Positions 21,365-30,741 of a stretch of 64,000 bases of DNA are shown piece after piece (positions within the stretch are counted from its first letter, which is position 1; the number at the start of each line of letters is the position of its first letter). The stretch covers positions 57,341 through 121,340 of the forward strand of contig CAWAYV010000012.1 in assembly GCA_963786295.1 (NCBI GenBank), in the 5' to 3' direction. This DNA comes from JACCZX01 sp963786295. GTDB taxonomy: Bacteria > Pseudomonadota > Gammaproteobacteria > Burkholderiales > Burkholderiaceae_F. A model generated the notes under the pieces. It saw nothing but the letters and a program-made list of their open reading frames with translations, ran no database searches and had not been told where the DNA came from. The translations under genes were made by a program, and so were the position numbers.

Positions 21365-22362
21365 CGTGCGTGCTCGGCGTCAGCACCGATAGTGAGCACG
21401 ATCTTGCCGACGTGCTGACTCGACTCCATTAGCCGGTGCGCATCGGCCGCCTGCGCCAGCGGAAACGTGCGAAACAACATCGGCTTGATGCGTCCCGATT
21501 CGATCAGCGGCCAAACAACTTCGCGCAGCCGTTTCGCGATCGCGGCCTTGAACGCGACCGAGCGCGGGCGCAACGTCGAGCCGGTAACCGTCAGCCGGCG
21601 GCGCAGAACAGCGCTCAGATCCAGCTGCGCCTTGGCACCGCCGAGCAGCGCGATGAAGACCAGCCGGCCGTCATCGGCCAGCGATTCGATTTCGCGCGGC
21701 AGATAATCGCCGGCAACCATATCGAGAATGACATCGACGCCACGGCCGGCTGTTTCTTTTTTCAACACCTCGACGAAATCTTCGGCTCGATAGTTGATCG
21801 CGCGCTTGGCGCCGAGCTCGACGCACGCCTGGCATTTCTCATCACTGCCGGCCGTTGCGTAAACGGTGTTGCCGAGCGCCGCGGCCAGCTGAATGGCGGC
21901 AACACCGATTCCGCTCGAGCCACCCTGCACCAGCAGGGATTCGCCGGGCGCCAGTCGCGCGCGATCGAACACGTTGCTCCATACGGTGAAGTAGGTCTCG
22001 GGCAGCCCGGCCGCTTCTGCGAATGAAAGCGTGTGCGGCTTCGGCAAACACTGCGCAACCGGCGCAACGCAGTACTCCGCGTAGCCGCCGCCTGCGACCA
22101 GCGCACACACCGCGTCGCCGATCTTGAAGCCCGAGTTCTCGACGTCGCCGCCTTCGATCGTGCCCGACACTTCCAATCCGGGTAGATCAGATGCGCCGGC
22201 GGGCGGTGCGTAGGCCCCCTTGCGCTGCAGAACATCGGGTCGATTCACGCCCGCGGCTTGAACACGAATCAGCACTTCACCGTCAGCTGGCTGCGGCATC
22301 GGACGCTCAGTCAGCCGCAGAACCTCCGGCCCGCCGGGCTGCGCAATCTCGATCGCGCGCAT
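21361..22362 (-). CDS. NAD(P)H-quinone oxidoreductase, zinc-independent MDR family
   Basis: Medium-chain reductase of the PIG3/QOR type, 333 residues, intact. It has an N-terminal GroES-like domain (AAGVNRPDVLQRKGAYAPP) and a Rossmann domain with VQGGSSGIGVAAIQLA. It lacks zinc ligands, as in quinone oxidoreductases. The start MRAIEIAQPGGPEVL at 22360-22362 fits the family; an open frame upstream is low-complexity. Its stop overlaps tpiA (ATGA), so the two are probably co-transcribed. The physiological quinone is unknown. Confidence 0.87.
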   Translation of the reverse strand: MRAIEIAQPGGPEVLRLTERPMPQPADGEVLIRVQAAGVNRPDVLQRKGAYAPPAGASDLPGLEVSGTIEGGDVENSGFKIGDAVCALVAGGGYAEYCVAPVAQCLPKPHTLSFAEAAGLPETYFTVWSNVFDRARLAPGESLLVQGGSSGIGVAAIQLAAALGNTVYATAGSDEKCQACVELGAKRAINYRAEDFVEVLKKETAGRGVDVILDMVAGDYLPREIESLADDGRLVFIALLGGAKAQLDLSAVLRRRLTVTGSTLRPRSVAFKAAIAKRLREVVWPLIESGRIKPMLFRTFPLAQAADAHRLMESSQHVGKIVLTIGADAEHAR

Positions 22363-22401
22363 CGAGGCTTGGACCGATGCACCCTGGGCGCTGCGCGCCG
22401 T

Positions 22402-22450
22402 CCCGCCAGGCGGGAGCGAGCCCTCCTTCGGGCGGCCGGGCGGAGGGCTC
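22402..22450. other. Two G+C-rich hairpins between peptidase and oxidoreductase genes
   Basis: The 86-base gap holds two inverted repeats: CCCGCC/GGCGGG-type arms at 22402-22415, and GAGCCCTCC (22418-22426) against GGAGGGCTC (22442-22450). They follow the end of the prolyl oligopeptidase gene on the minus strand. No T-run follows, so they are not a textbook intrinsic terminator; a transcript-stabilising or weak terminator role is possible. Confidence 0.45.
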
Positions 22451-24564
22451 ACGGCTTGCCCCCGAGGTGCTTCCACAGAAACGTGTATTCGATCGCGGCC
22501 ATCAGCGCTCGCTGCTCGTTATTCGACGCTGCGCCGTGGCCGCCTTCGATGTTTTCGTAGTACCAGGCATCGTGGCCCTGCTCGCGCATACGCGCGAACA
22601 TCTTGCGTGCGTGCGCGGGGTGGACGCGATCGTCGCGCGTCGACGTCACAAACAGCGTCGGCGGGTAGCGCGCGTCCTTGCGCACGTTCTGGTACGGCGA
22701 ATACTTAGCGATGTACGCCCATTGCTCGGCCACATCCGGATCGCCGTACTCGGCCATCCAGCTCGCACCGGCCAACAACTTGTTGTAGCGCTTCATGTCG
22801 AGCAGAGGCACTTGCGCGACGGCGGCACCGAACAATTCGGGGCGTTGCGTCAGCGCGGCGCCTACCAGCAAACCGCCGTTGCTGCCGCCGCGGATACCGA
22901 TCTGCCTGGGCTGCGCAATACCGCGCCGCGCGAGGTCCTCTGCAATCGCAATGAAATCGTCGAACGCGTTCTGGCGCTTCTCCTTCAACGCCGCCTGATG
23001 CCACGCCGGCCCAAACTCACCGCCGCCACGAATGTTCGCGACCACCAGCACACCGCCACGCGCTAGCCACGCGCGACCGAGCGCGCCGCTGTAGAACGGT
23101 TCGAGCGCGATTTCGAACCCGCCGTAGCCGTACAGCATCGTCGGCGCATTCTTCGACTCCGGGCGAGCCGATGACGAAGTACGGCACGCTGGTGCCGTCG
23201 CGCGATTTCGCCTCGAGCTGTTGCACCGTCATGCGCGACGCGTCGAAGAACGCCGGCATCGACTTCAGCTTCTCGACCGGTTGTCGTGCAGCGCCGAGAA
23301 ACAACGTCGGCGGCGTCAGGAAATCCTGATACGTGATGAAGACCTGATCGGACTCGTAGCGATCGACCGGCCGCGCACTCGCGGCCCCCAGCGACGGCAG
23401 TGCAATTTCCTGACGGCGCCAGCCGTCGTCCGCCGGTGTCATGATCCATATCGCGGCTTCGAACGTTGTCGAGCACGTCAAGCACGATCGCGTTGCGCGT
23501 AGCCGACCAGTTTTGCAGAGCGGTGCGCGCGGTCGGCTCGAACAGCACTTCAAACGTGCGCTTGCCGTCCAAAAACTCCCGCGCCTTCGTCGCGATCAGC
23601 GCGCCGGCCGGATACGAGCGGCCGCCGATGTTCCATGCGGATCGCAGCCGCACGATGAGCCACGGGCCGACGATCTGCGCGGCCGCGTCGTTCGGCACCG
23701 CGAGCCGCACCGGCACACCGTCGCGCAACACGAACGTTTCGCTGTTGTAAAACGCAATCGAGCGCCGTACACCCTCGGTGATTCGAGTCGCGCCATCGCG
23801 AACGTCATGGTCGACCCATGCGCCGACGCCGACATCGGTGCGGTCGCCCTTCGAAGACGGTCACGGCCTGCGCGAGCGGCGTGCCGCGATTCCAGCGCTT
23901 GACGATGCGCGGATAGCCGCTATCGGTCATGCTGCCCGGGCCGAAGTCGGTGCTGACGTAGATCGTGTCGCGGTCGCGCCACTCAACCTCCGACTTCGCT
24001 TCGGGCAAGACGAATCCGTCAGCGACGAATTGCCGTTTGGCAAGATCGAACTCGCGCACGACGATCGCATCGCCGCCGCCGCGCGACAGACTGATCAGGC
24101 AGCGATCACCGCGCGGCGGCAGGCACTGCGCATTCTTCCAAACCCAGTTTTCCTTTTCGTCGCGCGCCAGCGCGTCGACGTCGAGCACGGTTTCCCACGC
24201 GGTCTGCGGCTTGCGATATTCGGCCCACGACGTACGGCGCCAGAGACCGCGCGGATTGGCGCGGTCCTGCCAGAAGTTGTAAAGATGGTCGCCGTGCACG
24301 GCGACCTGCGCAATCCGCTCGCGCGAGTCGAGCACGTCGCGTACTTCGTCGCGAATCTGCGAAGAACTCCGCACGCTCGCGCAGCTCAGACAATGTGCGT
24401 GTGCTCGCGGCGCGCGCGAAGTCGAGCGCGCGCGCGCCGTCGACTTCTTCGAGCCACAGATACGGATCGTCGAGTTCGGTGGACATGTTGGTCTGCGCCG
24501 GCAGCGGGGTCGCCCACGCTATAGCGGCAAGCAGGGCGAGTGTTCTCGTTGCGAGGCAATGCAT
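22449..24564 (-). CDS. Prolyl oligopeptidase family serine peptidase (S9), several frameshifts
   Basis: Secreted S9A peptidase of about 705 residues that cleaves short peptides, usually after proline. The start MHCLATRTLALLAAIAWATP has a signal peptide ending near PAQT, followed by DDPYLWLEEVDGARALDF, the family N-terminus. A beta-propeller region follows. The catalytic domain has IRGGGEFGPAWHQA, the nucleophile in GIRGGSNGGLLVG, the Asp in TSTRDDRVHPAHA and the His in NIEGGHGAA. At least five frame changes split it (about 24365, 23830, 23735, 23500 and 23160), all without nonsense codons in the correct frame. Confidence 0.85.
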
Positions 24565-24607
24565 AAAGACAAAGGCGCCGTCGCCGGCGCCGAGGGTCAT
24601 TCGAAGA

Positions 24608-26744
24608 CTATTGCTGCTGCTGTTGCTGTGCTGCGGGCGCGCCATCGCCGCCGACGGCCTTCATCGACAGTCGTACTCGCCCCTTTTCGTCGGCTTCGAT
24701 CACCTTGACCTTGACCGCCTGGCCTTCCTTCAAATAATCGGCCACCGCGTTGACCCTTTCGTTGGCGATCTGCGAGATGTGCAGCAAACCGTCCTTGCCC
24801 GGCAGGATCTGCACGATTGCGCCGAAGTCGAGCAGGCGCAGCACGGTGCCGTCGTACACCCGACCGACTTCGACTTCCGCCGTCAATTCGGCGATGCGAC
24901 GCTGCGCCTCTCGGCCTTTTTCTTGATCCACGCTGGCAATGATGATCGTGCCATCGTCCTCGATGTCGATCTGCGTGCCGGTTTCTTCGGTCAGCGCGCG
25001 AATCACCGCGCCGCCCTTGCCGATCACGTCGCGAATCTTCTCCGGGTTGATCTTCATCTTGATCATGCGCGGCGCGAACGCAGACAACTCGCCGCGCGAT
25101 GCACCGATGGCGTCCTGCATCTTCTGCAGGATGTGCATGCGTGCTTCCTTCGCCTGTGCCAGCGCCACCTGCATGATCTCGCGCGTGATGCCTTCGATCT
25201 TGATGTCCATCTGCAGCGCAGTGACACCGGTCGCGGTGCCCGCGACCTTGAAGTCCATGTCGCCCAGATGATCTTCGTCGCCCAGAATGTCGGTCAGCAC
25301 CGCGAACTTGTTGCCTTCCTTGATCAGCCCCATCGCGACACCGGCCACGTGCGCCTTCATCGGCACGCCGGCGTCCATCAGCGCCAGGCACCCGCCGCAC
25401 ACCGACGCCATCGACGATGAGCCGTTCGATTCGGTGATCTCGGCGACGACGCGCAGCGAGTACTGAAACTCGTCGTACGACGGCAGGCACGCAAGCAGCG
25501 CACGCTTCGCCAGGCGGCCGTGGCCGACTTCACGCCGCTTCGGCGCGCCGACGCGGCCGGTTTCGCCGGTCGCAAACGGCGGCATGTTGTAGTGAAGCAT
25601 GAAGCGCTCGCGATACTCGCCTTGCAGCGCGTCGATGATCTGTTCGTCCTGCTTGGTGCCGAGCGTCGCGATCACGAGCGCCTGCGTCTCACCGCGCGTG
25701 AACAACGCCGAGCCGTGCGTGCGCGGCAAGACGCCAAGACGAATCTCGATCGGCCGCACGGTGCGCGTGTCGCGCCCGTCGATGCGCGGCTCGCCGTCCA
25801 GAATCTGACTGCGCACGATCTTCGCTTCGAGGTCGAACAGGATATTGGCGATCTCATTGCCATCGACCGCCGGCTGACCGCTCGATACGGCATCGGCGGC
25901 CGCCGCGCTGAGCGTCGATGAATAGATCTCCTTGATGCGATTCACGCGTGCCTGCTTGCTGCGCATCTGATACGCCTCGCGCAACGCCTGGCCGGCGCTC
26001 TTGCACCAACGACGCCATCAGCGCTTCGTTCTTCGCCGCAGGCTGCCATTCCCATGCCGGTTTGCCGGCGTCGCGCACCAGATCGTGAATCGCGTTGATC
26101 ACTGCCTGCATCTGCTGGTGACCGTGCATCACACCGCCGAGCATCACGTCTTCGGGCAACTGATCGGCTTCGGACTCGACCATCAACACTGCGCGCTCTG
26201 TGCCAGCGACCACCAGATTCAGCTGCGAAGTCTTCAGCTGCGTCGCGGTCGGATTGATCACGTACTGACCGTCGATGTAGCCAACGCGCGCCGCACCGAT
26301 CGGACCCTTGAATGGAATGCCTGCCAGCGACACTGCCGCCGAAGCGCCGATCAGCGCCGGGATGTCCGGGTCGATCTCGGCATCGACCGACAGCACGTGA
26401 ATTACTACCTGCACTTCGTTATAAAAACCATCCGGAAACAGCGGGCGCAACGGCCGATCGATCAGGCGGGACGTCAGCGTTTCTTTCTCCGACGGCCGCC
26501 CTTCACGCTTGAAGAAACCGCCTGGGATACGGCCCGCTGCGTACGTCTTCTCGACATAGTCGACGGTAAGCGGAAAGAAATCCTGTCCTGGCTTCGCTTC
26601 CTTGCGCGCCACCACGGTTGCCAGAACGACCGTGTCGCCGACCGAGCACAGCACCGCGCCGTCGGATTGCCGGGCGATCTCGCCGGTTTCGAGCGTCACC
26701 GTATGCGCACCGTACGAAAAACTTTTCGTCACTTTCTCAAACAT
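24608..26744 (-). CDS. pnp: Polyribonucleotide nucleotidyltransferase, one frameshift
   Basis: PNPase, a phosphorolytic 3'-5' exoribonuclease and degradosome component, about 711 residues. It has two RNase PH domains (GDTVVLATVVARKEAKPGQD in the first; GRDTRTVRPIEIRLG and SSMASVCGG in the second). A KH domain (IGKGGAVIRALTEETG) and an S1 domain (GTVLRLLDFGAIVQILPGKD) follow. One frame change near 25995 joins SLVQER to ALREAYQMRSKQ, in a GCGC-rich run. AGGA lies six bases before the ATG at 26742-26744. It follows rpsO with a terminator between, the usual order. Confidence 0.95.
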
Positions 26745-26795
26745 TCTCATTCCTTTGTCATTCGCTGCGTTCGACCGCATCGATAGAACGCAAAA

Positions 26796-26823
26796 AGCCC
26801 GCGCGGACCGTTCCGCGCGGGCT
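26796..26823 (-). terminator. Intrinsic terminator between rpsO and pnp
   Basis: Perfect hairpin with arms of 12 bases, AGCCCGCGCGGA and TCCGCGCGGGCT, and a four-base loop. On the minus strand a T-rich run (TTTTTG) follows at once. It should end or attenuate rpsO transcripts and protect their 3' end, with partial read-through into pnp. Confidence 0.85.
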
Positions 26824-26859
26824 TGGTTGTTTTATTCGGCACAGGACCCGCTGCTGCGA

Positions 26860-27129
26860 CTACTTGCGCAGTCCGAGGGAATCGATCAACCCCTTGTACG
26901 AATCCGGGTTCTTGCCTTTCAGATAGTCGAGCAATTTGCGGCGCCGGCTGACCATTTTCAGCAGACCGCGACGTGAGTGATGATCTTTGACGTGCGCCTT
27001 GAAGTGATCGGTCAATTCATTGATGCGCGCCGTTAACAGCGCGATCTGCACTTCAGGCGATCCGGTATCGGCTTGCGCGCGCTGATATTTGGCGACGATT
27101 TCCGACTTGTTGATATCTGCAACTGACAT
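26860..27129 (-). CDS. rpsO: 30S ribosomal protein S15
   Basis: Small-subunit protein S15, 89 residues, intact and of exact family length. It binds the central domain of 16S rRNA. The sequence has DTGSPEVQIALLTARINELT, HFKAHVKDHHSRRGLLKMVS and RRKLLDYLKGKNPDSYKGLI. The ATG at 27127-27129 is taken rather than longer open frames. The upstream 95 bases, up to the structured repeat at 27225, must hold its promoter; I see no clear consensus boxes. Confidence 0.97.
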   Translation of the reverse strand: MSVADINKSEIVAKYQRAQADTGSPEVQIALLTARINELTDHFKAHVKDHHSRRGLLKMVSRRRKLLDYLKGKNPDSYKGLIDSLGLRK

Positions 27130-27224
27130 GGCGTCCCTTTCGTTGAACTGCGACTCGCGGACACGGAAGGATGGCCGTGCCGTGAAAAGCAGGTGATTGT
27201 AGCGCAGCGCGGCGTCGATCGCAG

Positions 27225-27644
27225 CGCGCAAGCGTTGGGCGGAGCTGGCCTGCCTGGGCGTCGGGCACTGAAGTGCCGACCACTGCGGTACTCGCCAACG
27301 CCGGCGCGAAATAGGGCTAAAGCGCTATTTCGCTTAAAGCCCCGGCTTGGCTCCGTTCCTCGGGCGACGCCCCGAAGGCAGGTCATCTCCGCCCAACGCT
27401 TGCGCGTGAGACACTGTCACTTGTTGGGGGAAAGAAAAAACATCTCAGATCGAGGCAACGTCGCGACAGCAGCGGCTGGCGCAGATGCGCCGCCTTTGAG
27501 TCGTCGCCCGAGGAGCGGAGCAGACGCCGGGCAGTCGGCGAAACCGTGCTTTAGCCCGGTTTCGCCGCGGCGCTGTGAGTACCGCAGTGGTCGGCACTTT
27601 AGTGCCCGACGACGTAGGCGGTGCAGCTGCGCCAGCCGCTGCTG
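27225..27644. repeat. Composite structured repeat, copy A (units A1 and A2)
   Basis: A non-coding block of 420 bases. Unit A1 (27225-27406, plus sense) is closed by a perfect 20-base inverted repeat, 27225-27244 against 27387-27406. Unit A2 (27467-27644, minus sense) is closed by a perfect 18-base repeat, 27467-27484 against 27627-27644. The units are homologous in opposite orientation. Each has a GGGCACT/AGTGCC hairpin, the motif ACTGCGGTACTC, and a 9-10 bp stem with loop GGCTAAAGC (A1 27306-27333; A2 27537-27566). The block GCTCCG-TCCTCGGGCGACG follows. A 60-base spacer holds GGAAAGAAAAAACATCTC (27429-27446). A second composite lies at 56478-56901. Function unknown; it fills the gap between rpsO and the binding-protein gene. 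Confidence 0.88.
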
Positions 27645-27678
27645 CATACAGGCGCTCGACCGAGCGCCGCCAGCACGA

Positions 27679-28959
27679 CTACCGCTGCGGCCAGGCCATC
27701 ACACAGCGCGTCGGGCGCTCGTTCTTTGCGGGCGCAACCGCCAACGTTGAACGAAAACCGTAGCCGCTTCCTTCGACGTCGTAGCGCACCGTGGGCGCAC
27801 CCTGCTTGTCCATCACGGACACCACCAACGGACCGATTATTTGATGGTCGGCCTTGCGCATGGTCACGTCACCTAGCGGATTGCCCTGCGTGGCAACAAA
27901 GCTCATCCCGGACAATGCACGCGCAACTGCCAGCGCGTCGTCCGTTCCCGCCGCCTCGATTGCACGCACCAGCATCTCGATCATCACGATTGTGCGTGCC
28001 TGAAAAAAATCGTCGCGCGCATCGGGAAATCGACGACGGAATTCCTGATAAACGCGCTCCATCGAGGCCGGCTCTGCGTTCGGATGCCATTCGGCCACCG
28101 CGTACACGCGCCCGACTCCGGCATCGCCGATCGTTGCCGGCGCACCGAGCCCGTTACCGTAGAACGTATAGAAACTTGCCGTCAGCCCGGCTTCGCGTGC
28201 CGCTCGCACGAGCAACGTCAAATCGTTGCCCCAGTTTCCGGTGACCACCGTATCGGCGCCACTGTCCTTGATCTTTGCCACATACGGCGCGAAATCGCGC
28301 ACCTTGCCGACCGGATGCAGCTCGTCGCCGACGACACTTACCCGCTTCGTACGCTGCGCGAGCATCGAGCGCGCGTTCGCAGCCACCTGTTGGCCGAAGC
28401 TGTAGTCCTGATTCAGCAAGTAAACCTTCGTTACGGCGGCATCGGAAGCGAGCGCCTCGACCAACGCCGCCATCCGCATCTCGACATGCGCATCAAAACG
28501 AAAGTGCCATGGGCTACACCGCTCATTGGTCAACGCGGGATCGACAGCCGAGTAATTCAGAAACAGCACGCGCTCGGCCGGGACGCGTTCGTTGTGCTTG
28601 TTAACCGCATCGATCAATGCGGCCGCGACCGCCGAAGAATTGCCCTGTAGAACGAACGTGATGCGAGCGTCGGTCGCACGCCGAAACATCGTCAACGCTT
28701 CTTCGACCTGACCCTTCGAATCGAACGTCTCGAGCTGTAGGGTGCGTGCGCCGCCAGCAAGCTTGACTCCTCCACGCGCATTGATGCGTTCGATAGCAAA
28801 CAACAGGTTGCGCGCAACCGCATCTCCGGTGTTTGCGAACGGGCCCGAAAACGCCTCGATCATTGCGAGGCGGATCGGAGGCGATAGCGGCGGTGAACCT
28901 TGCGCGGTGGCCTCGGCGCTGAGTAGCGCGAATACAACCGCTGCCCACGCGCGCTTCAA
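27679..28959 (-). CDS. Periplasmic branched-chain amino acid-type binding protein
   Basis: A 426-residue periplasmic binding protein of the LivJ/LivK (peripla_BP_6) group, intact. The N-terminal signal MKRAWAAVVFALLSAEATA is followed by IRLAMIEAFSGPFANTGDA, the family's first strand and loop. VYLLNQDYSFGQQVAANARS and DTVVTGNWGNDLTLLVRAAR form the lobe crossover. No Liv permease or ATPase is adjacent. It may serve a transporter elsewhere or act as a sensor. It lies 19 bases downstream of leuA in the same direction and ends 35 bases from the structured repeat. The ligand could be an amino acid, amide or aromatic acid. Confidence 0.87.
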   Translation of the reverse strand: MKRAWAAVVFALLSAEATAQGSPPLSPPIRLAMIEAFSGPFANTGDAVARNLLFAIERINARGGVKLAGGARTLQLETFDSKGQVEEALTMFRRATDARITFVLQGNSSAVAAALIDAVNKHNERVPAERVLFLNYSAVDPALTNERCSPWHFRFDAHVEMRMAALVEALASDAAVTKVYLLNQDYSFGQQVAANARSMLAQRTKRVSVVGDELHPVGKVRDFAPYVAKIKDSGADTVVTGNWGNDLTLLVRAAREAGLTASFYTFYGNGLGAPATIGDAGVGRVYAVAEWHPNAEPASMERVYQEFRRRFPDARDDFFQARTIVMIEMLVRAIEAAGTDDALAVARALSGMSFVATQGNPLGDVTMRKADHQIIGPLVVSVMDKQGAPTVRYDVEGSGYGFRSTLAVAPAKNERPTRCVMAWPQR

Positions 28960-28978
28960 CGAGCCTCCGGACAGTAGG

Positions 28979-30529
28979 TTACGCAGCGAGCGAAGTCTGC
29001 GGGTTCAGCCGTTCGCCGGTCATATACAGCTTGTTCAGCGCATTCAGATAAGCCTTTGCCGAGGCTGTAATGATGTCGGGGTCGGCACCGGTGCCGTTCA
29101 CGATGCGGCCGGCGCGCGACAGCCGCACGGTCACTTCACCCTGCGCTTCGGTGCCCGTCGTGATCGCATTGACCGAATACAGCAACAGCTCGCAGCCGCT
29201 CTTGACGCGGCTCTCGATCGCCTTCAACGACGCATCGACCGGGCCGTTGCCATCGGACTCCGCCGAGACCTTCTCGGGGCCGATCGAGAACACGATCTTT
29301 GCATGCGGCCGCGCTCCCGTTTCGGACTTCTGCATCATCGAGATCAACTTGAAATGCTCGTCGTGCGGCGTCACCGCTTCGTCCGAAAACAGCGCCTGAA
29401 TGTCCTCGTCAAAGATCTCGGACTTGCGGTCGGCGAGCTCCTTGAACGCGGCAAAAGCTGCGTTCAAATCCGTTTCGCTCTCGAGCGGGATCGCGAGCTC
29501 GTTCACGCGCTGCTTGAACGCGTTACGGCCCGACAGCTTACCGAGCACGATCTTGTTGGCACTCCAACCGACATCCTCGGCACGCATGATCTCGTACGTA
29601 TCGCGCGCCTTGAGTACGCCGTCCTGATGGATGCCCGATGCGTGCGCAAACGCATTCGCGCCAACGACCGCCTTGTTCGGCTGCACCGCAAAGCCGGTAA
29701 TCCCCGCCACCAGCTTTGAAGCCGGGACGATCTGCGTCGTGTCGACGCCGACATCGAGGTCGAAAAAATCGCGCCGCGTACGCACCGCCATCACGACTTC
29801 TTCCAGCGAACAATTACCGGCGCGCTCACCCAGACCATTGATCGTGCACTCGACCTGGCGCGCGCCGCCGATCATCACGCCCGCCAGTGAATTGGCGACC
29901 GCCATACCGAGATCATTGTGGCAATGCACGCTCCACATGGCCTTGTCCGAGTTCGGCACTCGCTCGCGCAGCATGCGCAGAAATTGTCCGTACAACTCGG
30001 GCACCGCATAGCCGACCGTATCGGGAATGTTGATCGTCGTCGCACCCTCTGCGATCGCGGCTTCCAGCACGCGACACAGAAAATCGGGCTCCGAGCGATA
30101 GCCGTCTTCCGGCGAGAACTCGACGTCGTCGGTAAATTGACGCGCAAAGCGTACCGAGAGCTTCGCTTGCTCGTGCACCTGCTCCGGCGACATGCGCAAT
30201 TTCTTTTCCATGTGCAGCGCCGAGGTTGCAATGAACGTATGAATGCGCTTCGACTTCGCGCCCTGCAAGGCTTCCGCCGCACGACTGATATCGCGATCGT
30301 TGGCACGCGCCAGTGAACATACGGTCGAATCCTTGATCGCGTTGGCGATCGACTTCACCGCGTCAAAGTCGCCGTTGGACGATGCTGCAAAGCCGGCTTC
30401 GATCACGTCGACTCGCAGACGCTCCAGCTGCTTTGCGATGCGCAGCTTTTCTTCCCTGGTCATCGAGGCGCCAGGGCTTTGTTCACCATCGCGCAAGGTA
30501 GTGTCGAAAATGATTAGACGGTCGGTCAT
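28979..30529 (-). CDS. leuA: 2-isopropylmalate synthase
   Basis: First committed step of leucine synthesis: acetyl-CoA plus 2-oxoisovalerate gives 2-isopropylmalate. 516 residues, intact. The catalytic TIM barrel has IFDTTLRDGEQSPGASMTRE and the metal-binding VHCHNDLGMAVANSLAG. The C-terminal regulatory domain (about residues 390-510), which binds leucine for feedback inhibition, is present. The ATG at 30527-30529 (MTDRLIIFDTTLRDG) is preceded by GGAG; an upstream open stretch to 30736 covers the leader region and is not part of the protein. Confidence 0.95.
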   Translation of the reverse strand: MTDRLIIFDTTLRDGEQSPGASMTREEKLRIAKQLERLRVDVIEAGFAASSNGDFDAVKSIANAIKDSTVCSLARANDRDISRAAEALQGAKSKRIHTFIATSALHMEKKLRMSPEQVHEQAKLSVRFARQFTDDVEFSPEDGYRSEPDFLCRVLEAAIAEGATTINIPDTVGYAVPELYGQFLRMLRERVPNSDKAMWSVHCHNDLGMAVANSLAGVMIGGARQVECTINGLGERAGNCSLEEVVMAVRTRRDFFDLDVGVDTTQIVPASKLVAGITGFAVQPNKAVVGANAFAHASGIHQDGVLKARDTYEIMRAEDVGWSANKIVLGKLSGRNAFKQRVNELAIPLESETDLNAAFAAFKELADRKSEIFDEDIQALFSDEAVTPHDEHFKLISMMQKSETGARPHAKIVFSIGPEKVSAESDGNGPVDASLKAIESRVKSGCELLLYSVNAITTGTEAQGEVTVRLSRAGRIVNGTGADPDIITASAKAYLNALNKLYMTGERLNPQTSLAA

Positions 30530-30612
30530 GGCAGCTCCAGCGAAAGCGGTCGTAGCTTTTCCTCGCCCGGCTCGCGGCTCAGGCGCGGTAGTACACAAAT
30601 TGTGGGAGGGAG

Positions 30613-30699
30613 TTATCTGCGCGCGGGGCGCAGTAGCGGCAGCAGCAGCGAGTGCAGCAAATGAGGCGCGGCCGGAATTCGAACGTTGAGGCGAGTCAT
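30613..30699 (-). CDS. leuL: Leucine-rich leader peptide upstream of leuA
   Basis: A 28-codon open frame, ATG at 30697-30699 and stop at 30613-30615, 83 bases before leuA. The peptide is MTRLNVRIPAAPHL, then LHSLLLPLLRPARR. It has eight Leu residues, seven of them within ten codons (LLHSLLLPLL). Leucine-rich leaders govern leuA by transcription attenuation in many proteobacteria, so this is probably a leuL-type regulator. No clear T-run terminator is visible between it and leuA, only G+C-rich pairing potential; the mechanism is therefore inferred. No strong ribosome-binding site precedes it. Confidence 0.55.
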   Translation of the reverse strand: MTRLNVRIPAAPHLLHSLLLPLLRPARR

Positions 30700-30741
30700 G
30701 TGCGGCGAGTCTAAGGCCAAAGCGGCCGACGAACAACCACC

